Assembly (NCBI RefSeq): GCF_026151205.1
Contig: NC_087081.1
Location: 2,177,246-2,237,245 of the forward strand
Reading direction: 5' to 3'
DNA from: Bolinopsis microptera
Taxonomy: Eukaryota > Ctenophora > Tentaculata > Lobata > Bolinopsidae
DNA length: 60,000 nt
In this document: one piece after another, positions 45,913-54,703 of the stretch
Layout of the letters: each line of letters begins with the position of its first letter
Numbering within the stretch: position 1 is the stretch's first letter
Made by a program: the position numbers and the translations under genes
The notes under the pieces: model-generated
What the model saw: only the letters and a program-made list of their open reading frames with translations
Databases searched by the model: none
Told to the model about the DNA's origin: nothing

Positions 45913-47084
45913 AGGATCTTGATGTTTTATTTATTTAATATTTAATCTGCGCTACAGGAATAAAACAATTTTTCCTGAGCAACAATTTCATGACCTTGTA
46001 GTGTGATTTGGTAACTTATAACACCGCAAACAGTAAACTTATACAGTAGTGAGATGCGTGAACTAGAAATATAATTTGTAGAGGGTAGTAGATATAATAT
46101 AAGTAAAGTCCTCGTCACTTGTTTGGTATGATATAAGTAAAGTTCTCGTCACTTAATTAAACCAGTAGCGGTCGCCGTTCCGCAAGTGCTGTGGGTAATT
46201 TGAGTACGTTGAGTACGTTGAGTGCTAAATTTTGTACAGTTCCCCAGGTTTATAATATAACGAATAATTTATTTGGGTGTTCAAGAATCGTTCAGAGCAT
46301 GATACATGTGTTTGTAAGATAGATATTACCCATTGAAAGTAATAGCTTTCAAAGTTCTTTTTGTATGAAATTATATATGTAGATCCACCACTCGAATTTA
46401 CAGTTCGTACATAGTCACACTTCGTGTTTCCGATGTCTCTTAGGTCAACAGAATCATCATCAATTTTAATCTATTCAATTTGATCGATGAGATATTTCAA
46501 CTGCAACTCATCAAAACTGTATAATTCCTTTACCCGATCAACAGGTTTCGATCTGTCATCCTTAGTATCCATACAGATGCAATCATGACTCGGGTTAGTT
46601 TTCAACTTGGACTTTACCCTGATCCAGAAGATCATACATTGCTACTAAGGTTCAAGAGTTGCATCTCGAAAACATTCTTGATAGTGCCAGTTATTATAGG
46701 TCCAGGTTGGGTGCTATATTATCTTAACCTCTCTCGTAGTTCACGGTCTGCTAACTTATAAATATCTCCGGAGGTTAACATCAGTCCTTATTATAGAGCT
46801 ATAAGGTAATAAGTTAAGAAAATTTATAAATAACTCTCCCGAGACAGTAAAACAATAAAATAACTTTCATGAAATATTTTGATTTAGAAACAGAATATTG
46901 AACATCAATATCAGACTTAAAACTTGATAATTTACAGCATCAGCTATTTTGTTGTGACAGATTGGATTTCCCTATTGTAAATTATAATACTATTTTATTA
47001 ATGAAACTTGTACAGTTAAGAAGAAAAATATTTTTTTAAAGTACCTTCAACGATAAAACAATATGAAGTGAAGTTATAATATTA
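45913..47084. other. Non-coding left flank of the Polinton-like element
   Basis: No supported gene. A small duplication, gatataagtaaagttctcgtcactt, lies at about 46090-46155. The left end of the Polinton-like element should be in or beyond this stretch, but no terminal inverted repeat was recognised. Confidence 0.45.
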
Positions 47085-47654
47085 TTATATTTTAGTTAAA
47101 GAATCACCCTCTTCCATCCCGAGAGCTTGGTTACAATCAAGTTCTCTGCTTACATACAAATTGTTATCAGATGACTGTATAAGTTGTTTGAATATGCTAA
47201 ACCCCTTTGTTTTAGATTCAAGTAAAATTCCTGCTGCAAACGTTAAAAGGAAAAAATACCAGTAATTTACATCTCTTTCCAAATTGTAAACAGGCATGGT
47301 AGGAGATTTTATTTCTAAAATACTGACTATCGGAGAAACAAAAGTAAAGTGTTCAAATTTAGTGTGTTGAATATCTCCATTAGATCTTTGTAGCAGCATA
47401 TCCACTCCATCTACCTTGAATCCTTTCCAGGAAAACAGAAAAGTTCCCCTTTTTATAGTTGTGTTGAAAAATGAGAACATCTTACCATGGTTGTGATTCA
47501 AATGTAAAAACAGTGTTTTGTTTTCACGGTAAAGATGTGCTGTTTGGTTATTTCCTTCAAAGAAAAAGTAGTCCTGTGTGTTGTTTGAATTGACTGGAAA
47601 TTCGATGACAAAGGACAGTGCAGAAACTGCACTAAATAAAAAATTGAAATTCAT
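47085..47654 (-). CDS. Putative type I membrane glycoprotein
   Basis: 189 residues from ATG at 47654. A hydrophobic N-terminus (about residues 1-17) fits a signal peptide. The next 110 residues contain four N-glycosylation sequons (Asn 24, 36, 45, 64) and no cysteine. A single membrane helix (about 131-145, YWYFFLLTFAAGILL) is followed by a 44-residue tail with two basic residues close to the membrane. This is the layout of a type I surface protein. It is transcribed leftwards, 45 bp beyond the zinc-finger gene, with its own TATA box (47687-47697). Similarity to a known fusion or attachment protein is not apparent, and it is shorter than the fusion proteins described from some Mavericks. An envelope, entry or membrane-remodelling role is inference from topology only. 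Confidence 0.7.
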   Translation of the reverse strand: MNFNFLFSAVSALSFVIEFPVNSNNTQDYFFFEGNNQTAHLYRENKTLFLHLNHNHGKMFSFFNTTIKRGTFLFSWKGFKVDGVDMLLQRSNGDIQHTKFEHFTFVSPIVSILEIKSPTMPVYNLERDVNYWYFFLLTFAAGILLESKTKGFSIFKQLIQSSDNNLYVSRELDCNQALGMEEGDSLTKI

Positions 47655-47686
47655 TTTTTAAAAGACTGAGAGGTGCTAGATTTCAT

Positions 47687-47697
47687 TGCTTTTATAC
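47687..47697 (-). promoter_or_regulatory. TATA box GTATAAAAGCA of the glycoprotein gene
   Basis: On the minus strand, about 33-43 nt upstream of the glycoprotein ATG. The TATAAAAGCA core is identical to that before the penton-like gene. Confidence 0.6.
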
Positions 47698-47699
47698 CT

Positions 47700-49037
47700 T
47701 TACGAAACGATGCCATATCGATTATACGAATCTCGAGCTAGTTTAATCGAATCCTTGATTATGGTAAACAGGTTGACAATTTCAGAGTGTTTCTCCTTAA
47801 GAATTCTCTTGGCTGAAGCACCTGAGGCAGACTGGATTTTTTCTACTACTCTCCTTTGATCATCGGTAACCTGCTCACGCTGAGGTTGACATATTGGCAA
47901 CACGCCATAAGACAAACTAAGGAACAGATTCTGCAAGGTTGGAAGATGATTCTGCACCACGATATCCAACTGATGGTTTTTGATTAGTTTTTGAATTTCA
48001 AAAATCTCCTCCATAGTTGTACAATTAAATATTGCCTTTGATAAACTACTCAGATCTTCATCATCTTTCTGTATAGCTTTTATTTGATCATTTAATGTGC
48101 GAAGTTTTCTTTCACAATCTTCTTCATTTTCATCCAATTGTCTTTTATGATCATTTGCCATATTCTGTATTAGCTCATTGTGAGCTGCCCTCAGAGCTTG
48201 TATCTTATCACTACACTCACCCTTCATCAACTCATCAAGATCAGACATTTGACGTCGATGAAAGTTTTTGATTTTCTCAATTTCGTCATAGCACTCCTTT
48301 CGATATTCCCTCTTTTTACGCTCAAGGTTGTTTTTATGAGAAACTTCCATTCTATCAATCTTTTTCAAAAACTTAGATTTCTGTTTTTTGTGGGCTTCGA
48401 GACAGTCCAGATATTTTTTCTTATAATCAACACTAGGTTTAATTCTAGCCTGATCTCTATCATCATATTCATCAATAACTGTTAAACCTCCATCGGATCG
48501 CCCATCATCATCATAGCTATCAACAATACTAAGCTGATCATCGCTTTCATCATCTGCTGTGTATTCATCAACTATTTTCAACCCGTCATCACTTTGTGGA
48601 TTAATTTTTGGAGACTTTGGAGGATCAGAATCTTTTGCTTTCTCCCCAAGATCCTGATACCTGTCAACAATTTCTAGTCCATCATCTGATTGTGAATCAT
48701 AATTCGGATGTTTGCGTGGATCAGAATCTTTTGGTTTTTCTCCTGGATCTTTATACTGATCAATGTCCACTAACCCATCATCATATTGTGGATCTTTTGT
48801 CGGTAATTTTTTATTATCACTTCTAGGTCTGTTGTTATTCCTAGACCTTTTTGGAGGCAATCTCACTGCATTCGGATCATCGGGAGGGTAAACCCTCTTT
48901 TTTGGATTGCTATTCATATCCTTATGATTGTGACTAACTAGTACTAAACTAGATTTATTATGCTCTCTATACTTATGCTTGTATAAGGAGGCATTTGTCG
49001 GAAAAGTTTTTTGACAGTGATCACACAAAAGAGCCAT
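47700..49037 (-). CDS. C2H2 zinc finger / acidic repeat / coiled-coil protein
   Basis: 445 residues. Domains in order: one C2H2 zinc finger at residues 5-26 (C-x2-C-x12-H-x4-H); a basic Pro/Arg/Lys segment (about 45-80, including PPKRSRNNNR) that could be a nuclear signal or DNA contact; an acidic region (about 85-205) with five imperfect copies of SDDGLxIVDxY (DDGLVDIDQY, DDGLEIVDRY, DDGLKIVDEY, DDQLSIVDSY, GGLTVIDEY); a long Lys/Glu-rich coiled coil (about 210-335); and a globular C-terminus. The nearest TATA box is TATAAATAGA at 49061-49070. It is divergently oriented to the integrase. Possible roles are DNA tethering, scaffolding or transcription control; none is shown. Confidence 0.7.
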   Translation of the reverse strand: MALLCDHCQKTFPTNASLYKHKYREHNKSSLVLVSHNHKDMNSNPKKRVYPPDDPNAVRLPPKRSRNNNRPRSDNKKLPTKDPQYDDGLVDIDQYKDPGEKPKDSDPRKHPNYDSQSDDGLEIVDRYQDLGEKAKDSDPPKSPKINPQSDDGLKIVDEYTADDESDDQLSIVDSYDDDGRSDGGLTVIDEYDDRDQARIKPSVDYKKKYLDCLEAHKKQKSKFLKKIDRMEVSHKNNLERKKREYRKECYDEIEKIKNFHRRQMSDLDELMKGECSDKIQALRAAHNELIQNMANDHKRQLDENEEDCERKLRTLNDQIKAIQKDDEDLSSLSKAIFNCTTMEEIFEIQKLIKNHQLDIVVQNHLPTLQNLFLSLSYGVLPICQPQREQVTDDQRRVVEKIQSASGASAKRILKEKHSEIVNLFTIIKDSIKLARDSYNRYGIVS

Positions 49038-49060
49038 GTCTAAGATATGCTTTTAGGAGC

Positions 49061-49070
49061 TCTATTTATA
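49061..49070. promoter_or_regulatory. Divergent TATA region between the zinc-finger and integrase genes
   Basis: The 57-bp gap 49038-49094 contains TATAAATAGA on the minus strand (24 nt before the zinc-finger ATG), which reads TATTTATA on the plus strand (25 nt before the integrase ATG). One AT-rich box may serve both directions. Confidence 0.5.
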
Positions 49071-49094
49071 CTCATCTAACAACGCTAAACTGAA

Positions 49095-50159
49095 ATGGAT
49101 TTGAAGCAGCTGTATGAAAATCCTAAATTTCCAGCATCTTTCGCTGGACAAGAACGATTTTTTCGTGCATTGCAACAAGATAACCAACGCGTGAGCAGGA
49201 GAGCAGTAAACACAAAACTAAAGTCTATAGACAGTTATACCTTACACAAGCCAACCAGGAAGCCTACCTTGTACAGAAGAGTTTATACCAAAAGGATAAA
49301 ATATCTTTATCAAGCGGATCTTGTAGACCTTTCAAGTCTCCAACATGACAATGATGGATACAAGTGGATAATAGTCATCATAGACACTTTTAGTAAAAAA
49401 GCATGGGGTTTCAAGATGAAAAACAAGAGTGCAAACTCAATAGTTGGAGTTATGAAACCATTTTTTCGCCTACACACCCCTGAAAAGTTTCAATTCGATC
49501 AAGGTTCTGAGTTTTACAATGCTGCCTTTCTCAAACTGCTTAAGAAGCATAAAATCAAACACTACAGTGTCTATAGTGAACAAAAAGCTGCAATCATTGA
49601 GCGATTTTGCAGAACTCTAAAAACTCGAATGTTTAGATATTTCACTGCTTGAGGGTCTCACAGGTGGATTGACATTTTACAGGATCTTATCGATGGTTAT
49701 AACAAAACCAAACATAGCTCCACATTATTCGCTCCAAACAATGTAAGTCTAGCTAATGAGAGGGAAGTTAGGCAGAATCTTTTTCCCAGAGTTGTAAAGG
49801 AGAAAAAGCACACCAAAGCATTATTAAAAGTGGGCGACTCTGTTAGAATAACTAGAAAGAAGGGTATCTTTCAAAAAGGTTATGAAATGACATTTTCATA
49901 TGAAATCTTTGAAGTAAGTAAAGTGAAAACTACATATCCTGTTACATATGGATTGAAGGACTATAAAGGCGAGGAAATTAAGGGTTCATTTTACACCAGT
50001 GAAATTCAATTGGTTGACAAATCTGATGGTATATGGCCAATAGAGAGGATTGTTAGCACTCGTAAAAGAAACGGACAGAGTGAATACCTTGTGAAATTTC
50101 TAGGATATCCTAGCGAAGCAAACAGTTGGATAGCCCAGCAAGATCTCTTCAACACATAA
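49095..50159 (+). pseudogene. Polinton integrase with chromodomain, one in-frame stop
   Basis: One frame of 354 codons is interrupted only by TGA at 49650-49652. The retroviral-type catalytic core shows D75 (YQADLVD), D135 (FQFDQGSEF) and E169 (AIIERFCRTLK). The frame continues after the stop (GSHRWIDILQDLIDGYNKT) into an SH3-like segment (KVGDSVRI) and a C-terminal chromodomain (WPIERIVSTRKRNGQSEY, then VKFLGYPSEANSW). Such integrases insert Polintons, and the chromodomain would direct them to modified chromatin. The stop falls just after the catalytic core, so a truncated product would lack the C-terminal domains. It sits 3 bp before the ATPase ATG. Confidence 0.9.
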
Positions 50160-50747
50160 ATCATGCCTGTGAAATTCCTTGCTTCCCACAACTGCATCAT
50201 TTTCGGACCCTCTCGGGCAGGGAAAACACAGTTCATGCTAGAGGTAATAAGACAAAAGCTAGTACATCCGATGCCTAAAAATATATATTACATGTATAGC
50301 ATTGAACAAGACTTTATGAAAACATGGAATGAAACTGAAGAACAAGCAATTACTTTTATCCAAGGTCTTGATTTTGATAAAATGAACACTTCAGAACCCA
50401 GTCTCCTTGTGGTGGATGACTTGATCTTAAGCGGAGATAACAAGGAAATGGCGAACTGCTTCATTCTCGGTTCTCATCACCATTCAATCTCCACTTTCTT
50501 CATAACGCAGAACTTATTTCCAAACTGTCCATTGTTCAGGATGATGAGCTCAAATGCACATTATTTTGTGCTTTTCAATAGTCAGCGTCATTTCAGACAA
50601 GTGAACACGTTGGCAAGGCAGATTTTCTGTGGAAAGGATTTAAAGAGAACAACCAATGCCTATTTAAGGAGTTCAAAGCAACCCAGAGGATTTATTGTTT
50701 TGAGTTTTGCCCCTGAACTTCCCGAAGAATTAACAGTGCTAACAGAC

Positions 50748-52940
50748 TTTTTTTTTATTTTTTTTTTTTTTTTTTTTTTATTGAAATCTTTCAAATCAGT
50801 CAATTACATACAAGTTTACACAATGAATTAGTTAAATATAATATTGTCCTCTAAGCATGGATTGTCAAAGTTGAAATTGTCTCGGACAAAATGTATGTAA
50901 CCAAAGGACCTGAGGGTCACCAAAACACAGATATTGAGTGCAAATGCAGCTCCTGCACAAGCATGGGCCCTTATAAAATTGTAATAAGTTACTTTAAACA
51001 AAATCACACACCCATTCAATCAATTCATAAAATATTGTGCTGTGAGATGAAATTGAGAAATATGTGAATGCAGACAGCAAGAATAGATAATCTTGAATAA
51101 ACTATTTTACGGATTTGTTTCTATTGAATAGTCAAGTTCAGAGTCCGAATCCACCGGGATAATTTTCCCCCACATGTAAGTGGAAAGTTTACTTTTAAAA
51201 TCAGTGATACTCTCTATCTCACGGATATCTAGAGGAATGTGATTCCACTTAGTGTGGGTCCTATAGAAGAAATTCTTGGCAAAAGCGTTGGAGCTTGCTC
51301 GAGGTGAGATAGAGCTTACAAAACATAGAGAGTCCATGTGACTATTTCTGAGCCTTGAGTGGCCTTGAAATGGTTGCAAATATGAGGGTAAAGTGACAGG
51401 TATATGTTGCTTCACAATTTTAAAGAAGAAGATGAGATCCAAGAAGTCAAAGCGGTCTTCAATCGGCATAATCTTCAGCTGTCTGCATTTTTGAATGTAT
51501 GTGGATGGTGGATAACTCATATACTCCTCGTGAAGAATCCACTTAATAGCACGCTTTTGGAGGCCCTCCAGCTTGCTTATCTGGGATTTTGTGACTGGTC
51601 TCCATATAACCGAGCAATGCTCAAATAGGCTCCTCACTAAAGTGAGATACAGTACTCTACGACGATTTACGTCTTGGACAAAATAACAATTTCTTCTCGC
51701 CATGCCTAATTTTTGGTTTGCCTTAGAAAGGACTTTGGAGCACTGATCTTTCCAATCGAGATTTGATGTCACAATTACACCCAGATCCTTTTCATGATCA
51801 ACATAGTCAAGTGTGATTCTTCCCATGGAGTATACAAAGTTAAAGAGTGGTAGGACACTAAGGAGGGAAACTGTTTCGGATATCCTTCCTGCGACGGTGA
51901 GGACCTTACATTTGTCGGGATGAAATCTCATTTTATTAGAAAGTGACCAGTCATGGAGATAATCAATGTCCTTCTGCAGTCGCAGGATATCAGACTCCGA
52001 AACAATCTTACGCCAAATTTTAGTATCATCGGCATACAGTGACAGTTGTGTGCCTGGTGAAATCCCCACTGATATATCATCAATGAACATAATGAACAGC
52101 AATGGTCCCAAAATTGACCCTTGAGGTACACCAGACTGGGCGTTTCTCATAGAAGAAAACTTGCCACTTATCAAGACCTGTTGTTGCCTGTCTCTTAGAT
52201 AATCAGTGATGAATTTCAGTAGCCTCCCATCAATACCAAATTTGCTCTTTAGCTTAAATAATATAAGATCATGGTTAACCGAGTCAAATGCTTTGGCAAA
52301 ATCAAAGTAGACTACATCTGTTCTCATATTTTCATTCAGTGAGAGCGCTAGGCTGTCGCACAGTCCTACAAGATTAGTTGCACAAGATCTCTCAGCTCGG
52401 AAACCATGCTGTTTGTCATTGATCATGCCATTAGTAAGTGCCAATAACTCATCTCTTATTATGCGTTCAAGAACTTTTGTGATTAAGCATGTAAGAGAAA
52501 TTGGCCTATAATTTGAAACCTCATGTTTATCCCCTTTCTTGAATATTGGTACAATGTGCCCCAGTTTCCACTCCCTTGGTAGTGTCCCAATGTTGTAGCA
52601 TGAATGAAAAAGTATTGATATAGGGTATGCGAGCCCAACCGCACAGTTTTTCAAAAGTTTCCCATGGATACCATCAGGTCCATAAGCTTTATTAGCATTA
52701 ATATTGGAAAGGATTTTGCGAACCCTTCTGTGGTCAAATTCAATATCAAAGCGCCAATCATTAGAGTAATCTATATCTATGTCATAAGTTGATGCCTCAG
52801 AGAACTGCTCGAAGAAAAAGTCATTAAATAGGTTGGCCTGGTCTTCAGGGCAGTTGCGGACAGTGCCTTTGTGGCTTACAAACTCAACGCTGGTGGCAAT
52901 GGTTTCCAAGCGTTTATCTGTGAAACAAGCCAATTCATTG
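50748..52940 (-). mobile_element. LINE C, 5'-truncated jockey-type retrotransposon
   Basis: On the minus strand, with the poly-A tail as poly-T at about 50748-50779, a 3' UTR to 51106 and a reverse transcriptase frame up to its 5' break at about 52940. It is flanked by a short AGAC duplication (4 bp, so tentative). It inserted into the ATPase gene of the Polinton-like element and is therefore younger than it. Confidence 0.85.
51107..52940 (-). CDS. LINE C reverse transcriptase, 5'-truncated
   Basis: About 610 codons without a stop. Motifs: GPDGIHGKLLKN, NYRPISLTCLITKVLERI, VVYFDFAKAFDSVNHDL, SGVPQGSILGPLLF and catalytic LYADDTKIW, followed by a thumb/C-terminal region with HCSVIWRP. This is the jockey/CR1 superfamily pattern. 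No endonuclease domain and no initiating ATG: the element is cut off inside the coding region. The open frame suggests a recent insertion. Confidence 0.88.
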
Positions 52941-52944
52941 AGAC

Positions 52945-53108
52945 AACACCGCTACATTTTAGAAAAACTATCATCAAGTAGTAGAAAAAACAGACTCAAG
53001 ATTTTACAGAATGCTCCATCTGAATTATTTAAAGTTCTCAATATGATATTCAAACTTCTAGCTGATGAAAAGTTACACCTTTCAAGTCACCAAGTCAAAC
53101 AATGGTGA
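52945..53108 (+). CDS. Small helical protein of the element, 5' end disturbed
   Basis: The frame reads from the LINE junction to TGA at 53106-53108, about 54 codons (HRYILEKLSSSSRKNRLKIL, then FKVLNMIFKLLADEKLHLSS). The pattern of two or three amphipathic helices with a central basic RKNRL resembles small uncharacterised proteins that commonly accompany invertebrate Polintons; this is from memory of the family style and is uncertain. It overlaps the ATPase end in another frame. Its start lies at or before the LINE insertion, and no ATG was found in the few upstream codons still present. Confidence 0.45.
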
Positions 53109-53415
53109 AGATGTATTTGTGCTCCTTCCAACAGAAGGACTCAGTGAGCCAAATAAAAGTATTGAACTACCATCGGGTCTTGTTCCAAGATTAGACAATG
53201 TTCATAATGCAGAGTCAAAGAAGATTTTGGACAAACTTATGATGAAAATTGCCAAAGCCAACATTGCACGGAACAAGGATGGGTTGGTAACGGTTGGAAG
53301 TAGAGTAATGGACACTAATTTTGATGATTTTGTTTTAGATTGTTGTAATGGAGAGTTTTCTAAATGTTATGAAGAAATGTATTGTTTACTTCGTAAAAAT
53401 GGTATTACATTTTAA
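53065..53415 (+). CDS. Hypothetical protein, 116 residues
   Basis: ATG at 53065, overlapping the previous frame by 44 nt. The sequence (for example VFVLLPTEGLSEPNKSIELP and a Lys-rich helix KKILDKLMMKIAKANIARNK) is soluble-looking, without signal peptide or membrane helix, and ends NGITF. Family not recognised. Its position between ATPase and penton suggests a virion or assembly role. It lies 50 bp before the penton-like gene. Confidence 0.55.
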   Translation: MKSYTFQVTKSNNGEDVFVLLPTEGLSEPNKSIELPSGLVPRLDNVHNAESKKILDKLMMKIAKANIARNKDGLVTVGSRVMDTNFDDFVLDCCNGEFSKCYEEMYCLLRKNGITF

Positions 53416-53435
53416 ACACCCGAGTATCAATTGTC

Positions 53436-53445
53436 TATAAAAGCA
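53436..53445 (+). promoter_or_regulatory. TATA box TATAAAAGCA of the penton-like gene
   Basis: Lies 20-30 nt upstream of the ATG at 53466 and downstream of the preceding stop; same core as at 47687-47697. Confidence 0.6.
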
Positions 53446-53465
53446 GTAAAATTTGTGTGCATCCA

Positions 53466-54299
53466 ATGAATAAGATGGAGAGTATACGCAAGATTGTTAT
53501 TATTGGAGGCCAAGATGGGAATCCATCACGCTTTATTTCGCAACTTGAGCCTGTCAAACTTACTGAAGACTGTGAAATGGCTTTAACTTCTTTATACCAT
53601 GGTGAGGTGTACAACATTCACGATGGAAATAATAAAGTTTATTTTTATCATACATCTCGTGAGCTCTCTATGGAGGCATTGAAACATAAAAAGGGGAAAT
53701 CTGAAACTCTAATACCTAGCGCAATGTCTAATACATTGACGGATTTGCAATTACCTGAACCTTCAATGGTAATTGTTCCTGAAGGAAGCTACAGCTCAGT
53801 ATTTACAATGTGTCGGGTGATTTCCAACTTGATAAGAGAAAAGCTACAACTTGCAAAGAAGAGAGATGCAATGCTTGCCACTACAGACAAGCAATATAGT
53901 ATTATCAATATCGAAATCACTAATCTATACCTGGTTATAGAGGGGGTAAAGGACACTCCTTGGACGCTCATGGGAGTGCATGAAGATCAGTATTCAGATA
54001 GATTTACGATAAATGATAACGACTTTTACTGCAGCGATTTTCCTGGATTTGTTTATGCAAACATTATTGAGAATTCCTACATAAATGGTAAATTGTCCCG
54101 AAACCTGGGTATGGTACCGATTAAAACTGCGCCTCAGTGGTCACTCTATGAACCAACACACCCAGACTATGTGCCAATCAACATAAAGCAATTTTCAACA
54201 ATTTTGATTGAACTTCGAGATATAAAAGGACAGTTCATCAAGTTCAACCCGAATTTCAAGACTGTTATTTCGCTCAGCATCCGACCTATAAAAAGGTGA
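53466..54299 (+). CDS. Minor capsid (penton-like) protein
   Basis: 277 residues from the first ATG (53466; a second, MES, is at 53475). All-beta-looking sequence without signal peptide or membrane segment. The C-terminal strand pattern (YVPINIKQFSTILIELRD, then GQFIKF, then VISLSIRPIKR) resembles the last strands of the single jelly-roll penton proteins of Polintons/adintoviruses. Position between the ATPase and major capsid supports this. It would form the capsid vertices. It has a TATA box 20-30 nt upstream. Identification rests on C-terminal pattern and gene order, so it is less certain than protease or ATPase. Confidence 0.7.
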   Translation: MNKMESIRKIVIIGGQDGNPSRFISQLEPVKLTEDCEMALTSLYHGEVYNIHDGNNKVYFYHTSRELSMEALKHKKGKSETLIPSAMSNTLTDLQLPEPSMVIVPEGSYSSVFTMCRVISNLIREKLQLAKKRDAMLATTDKQYSIINIEITNLYLVIEGVKDTPWTLMGVHEDQYSDRFTINDNDFYCSDFPGFVYANIIENSYINGKLSRNLGMVPIKTAPQWSLYEPTHPDYVPINIKQFSTILIELRDIKGQFIKFNPNFKTVISLSIRPIKR

Positions 54300-54337
54300 T
54301 AAAATCAGAGCTTGATAATTCTACACAAGTTGCAACC

Positions 54338-54703
54338 ATGGAAATTTTCAAACCAGAAACTCTAAAAAGTGGAGCATATCGCTCTGTATTCGTGCAAAAG
54401 GGTGGTGCTGTTGAAATGGATCGCTACATTTACGGAATGCAAGGTGAGGGATTGGGAAATTGGTTCGGCGCCCTTCTGAAACAAGCAATACCTCTGATAA
54501 GCAGTGGTATAAAAGGAATAGCCAAGGCTTCAAAACCAATCGCTATAGCTGCTGGAAAAGAGTTAATCACTGCTGGAGCAAAACGTGGAGCTAAAGAGAT
54601 TACTAAACTTTCCAATCGTATCAATCCAACAGAAATAAAAAATACTGTTGTCCATAGACCCCATAAAAAGAGAAGAAAATCAAAGAAATGGCAAAGTTTG
54701 TAA
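54338..54703 (+). CDS. Protein X/VI-like basic virion protein
   Basis: 121 residues from ATG at 54338 in a good context (accatgg). A central Gly/Ala-rich amphipathic stretch (GLGNWFGALLKQAIPLISSG) is followed by a basic alanine-rich region and a strongly basic tail (HRPHKKRRKSKKW). This layout matches the adenovirus core protein X/VI-like proteins found next to the major capsid gene in adintoviruses: DNA-binding, with a possible membrane-active segment released after protease cleavage. GG and GAK/GAL contexts could be adenain-type cleavage sites. It overlaps the major capsid start by 16 nt. Confidence 0.7.
   Translation: MEIFKPETLKSGAYRSVFVQKGGAVEMDRYIYGMQGEGLGNWFGALLKQAIPLISSGIKGIAKASKPIAIAAGKELITAGAKRGAKEITKLSNRINPTEIKNTVVHRPHKKRRKSKKWQSL

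Larger units (their letters stand above)
50163..52962 (+). pseudogene. A32-like DNA-packaging ATPase, split by a LINE
   Basis: The frame 50163-50747 gives 195 residues: Walker A GPSRAGKT (15-22), Walker B LLVVDD (81-86) and an ITQN sensor motif (114-117), the FtsK/HerA-A32 arrangement of genome-packaging ATPases in Polintons and large DNA viruses. After codon GAC a LINE on the minus strand begins with its poly-A side (poly-T here). The bases AGAC occur at 50744-50747 and again at 52941-52944. Beyond the second copy the same frame ends at TAG (52960-52962) within a few codons, so only the extreme C-terminus is displaced. Known relatives use this ATPase to drive DNA into the capsid. The motor domain itself is intact. 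Confidence 0.88.
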
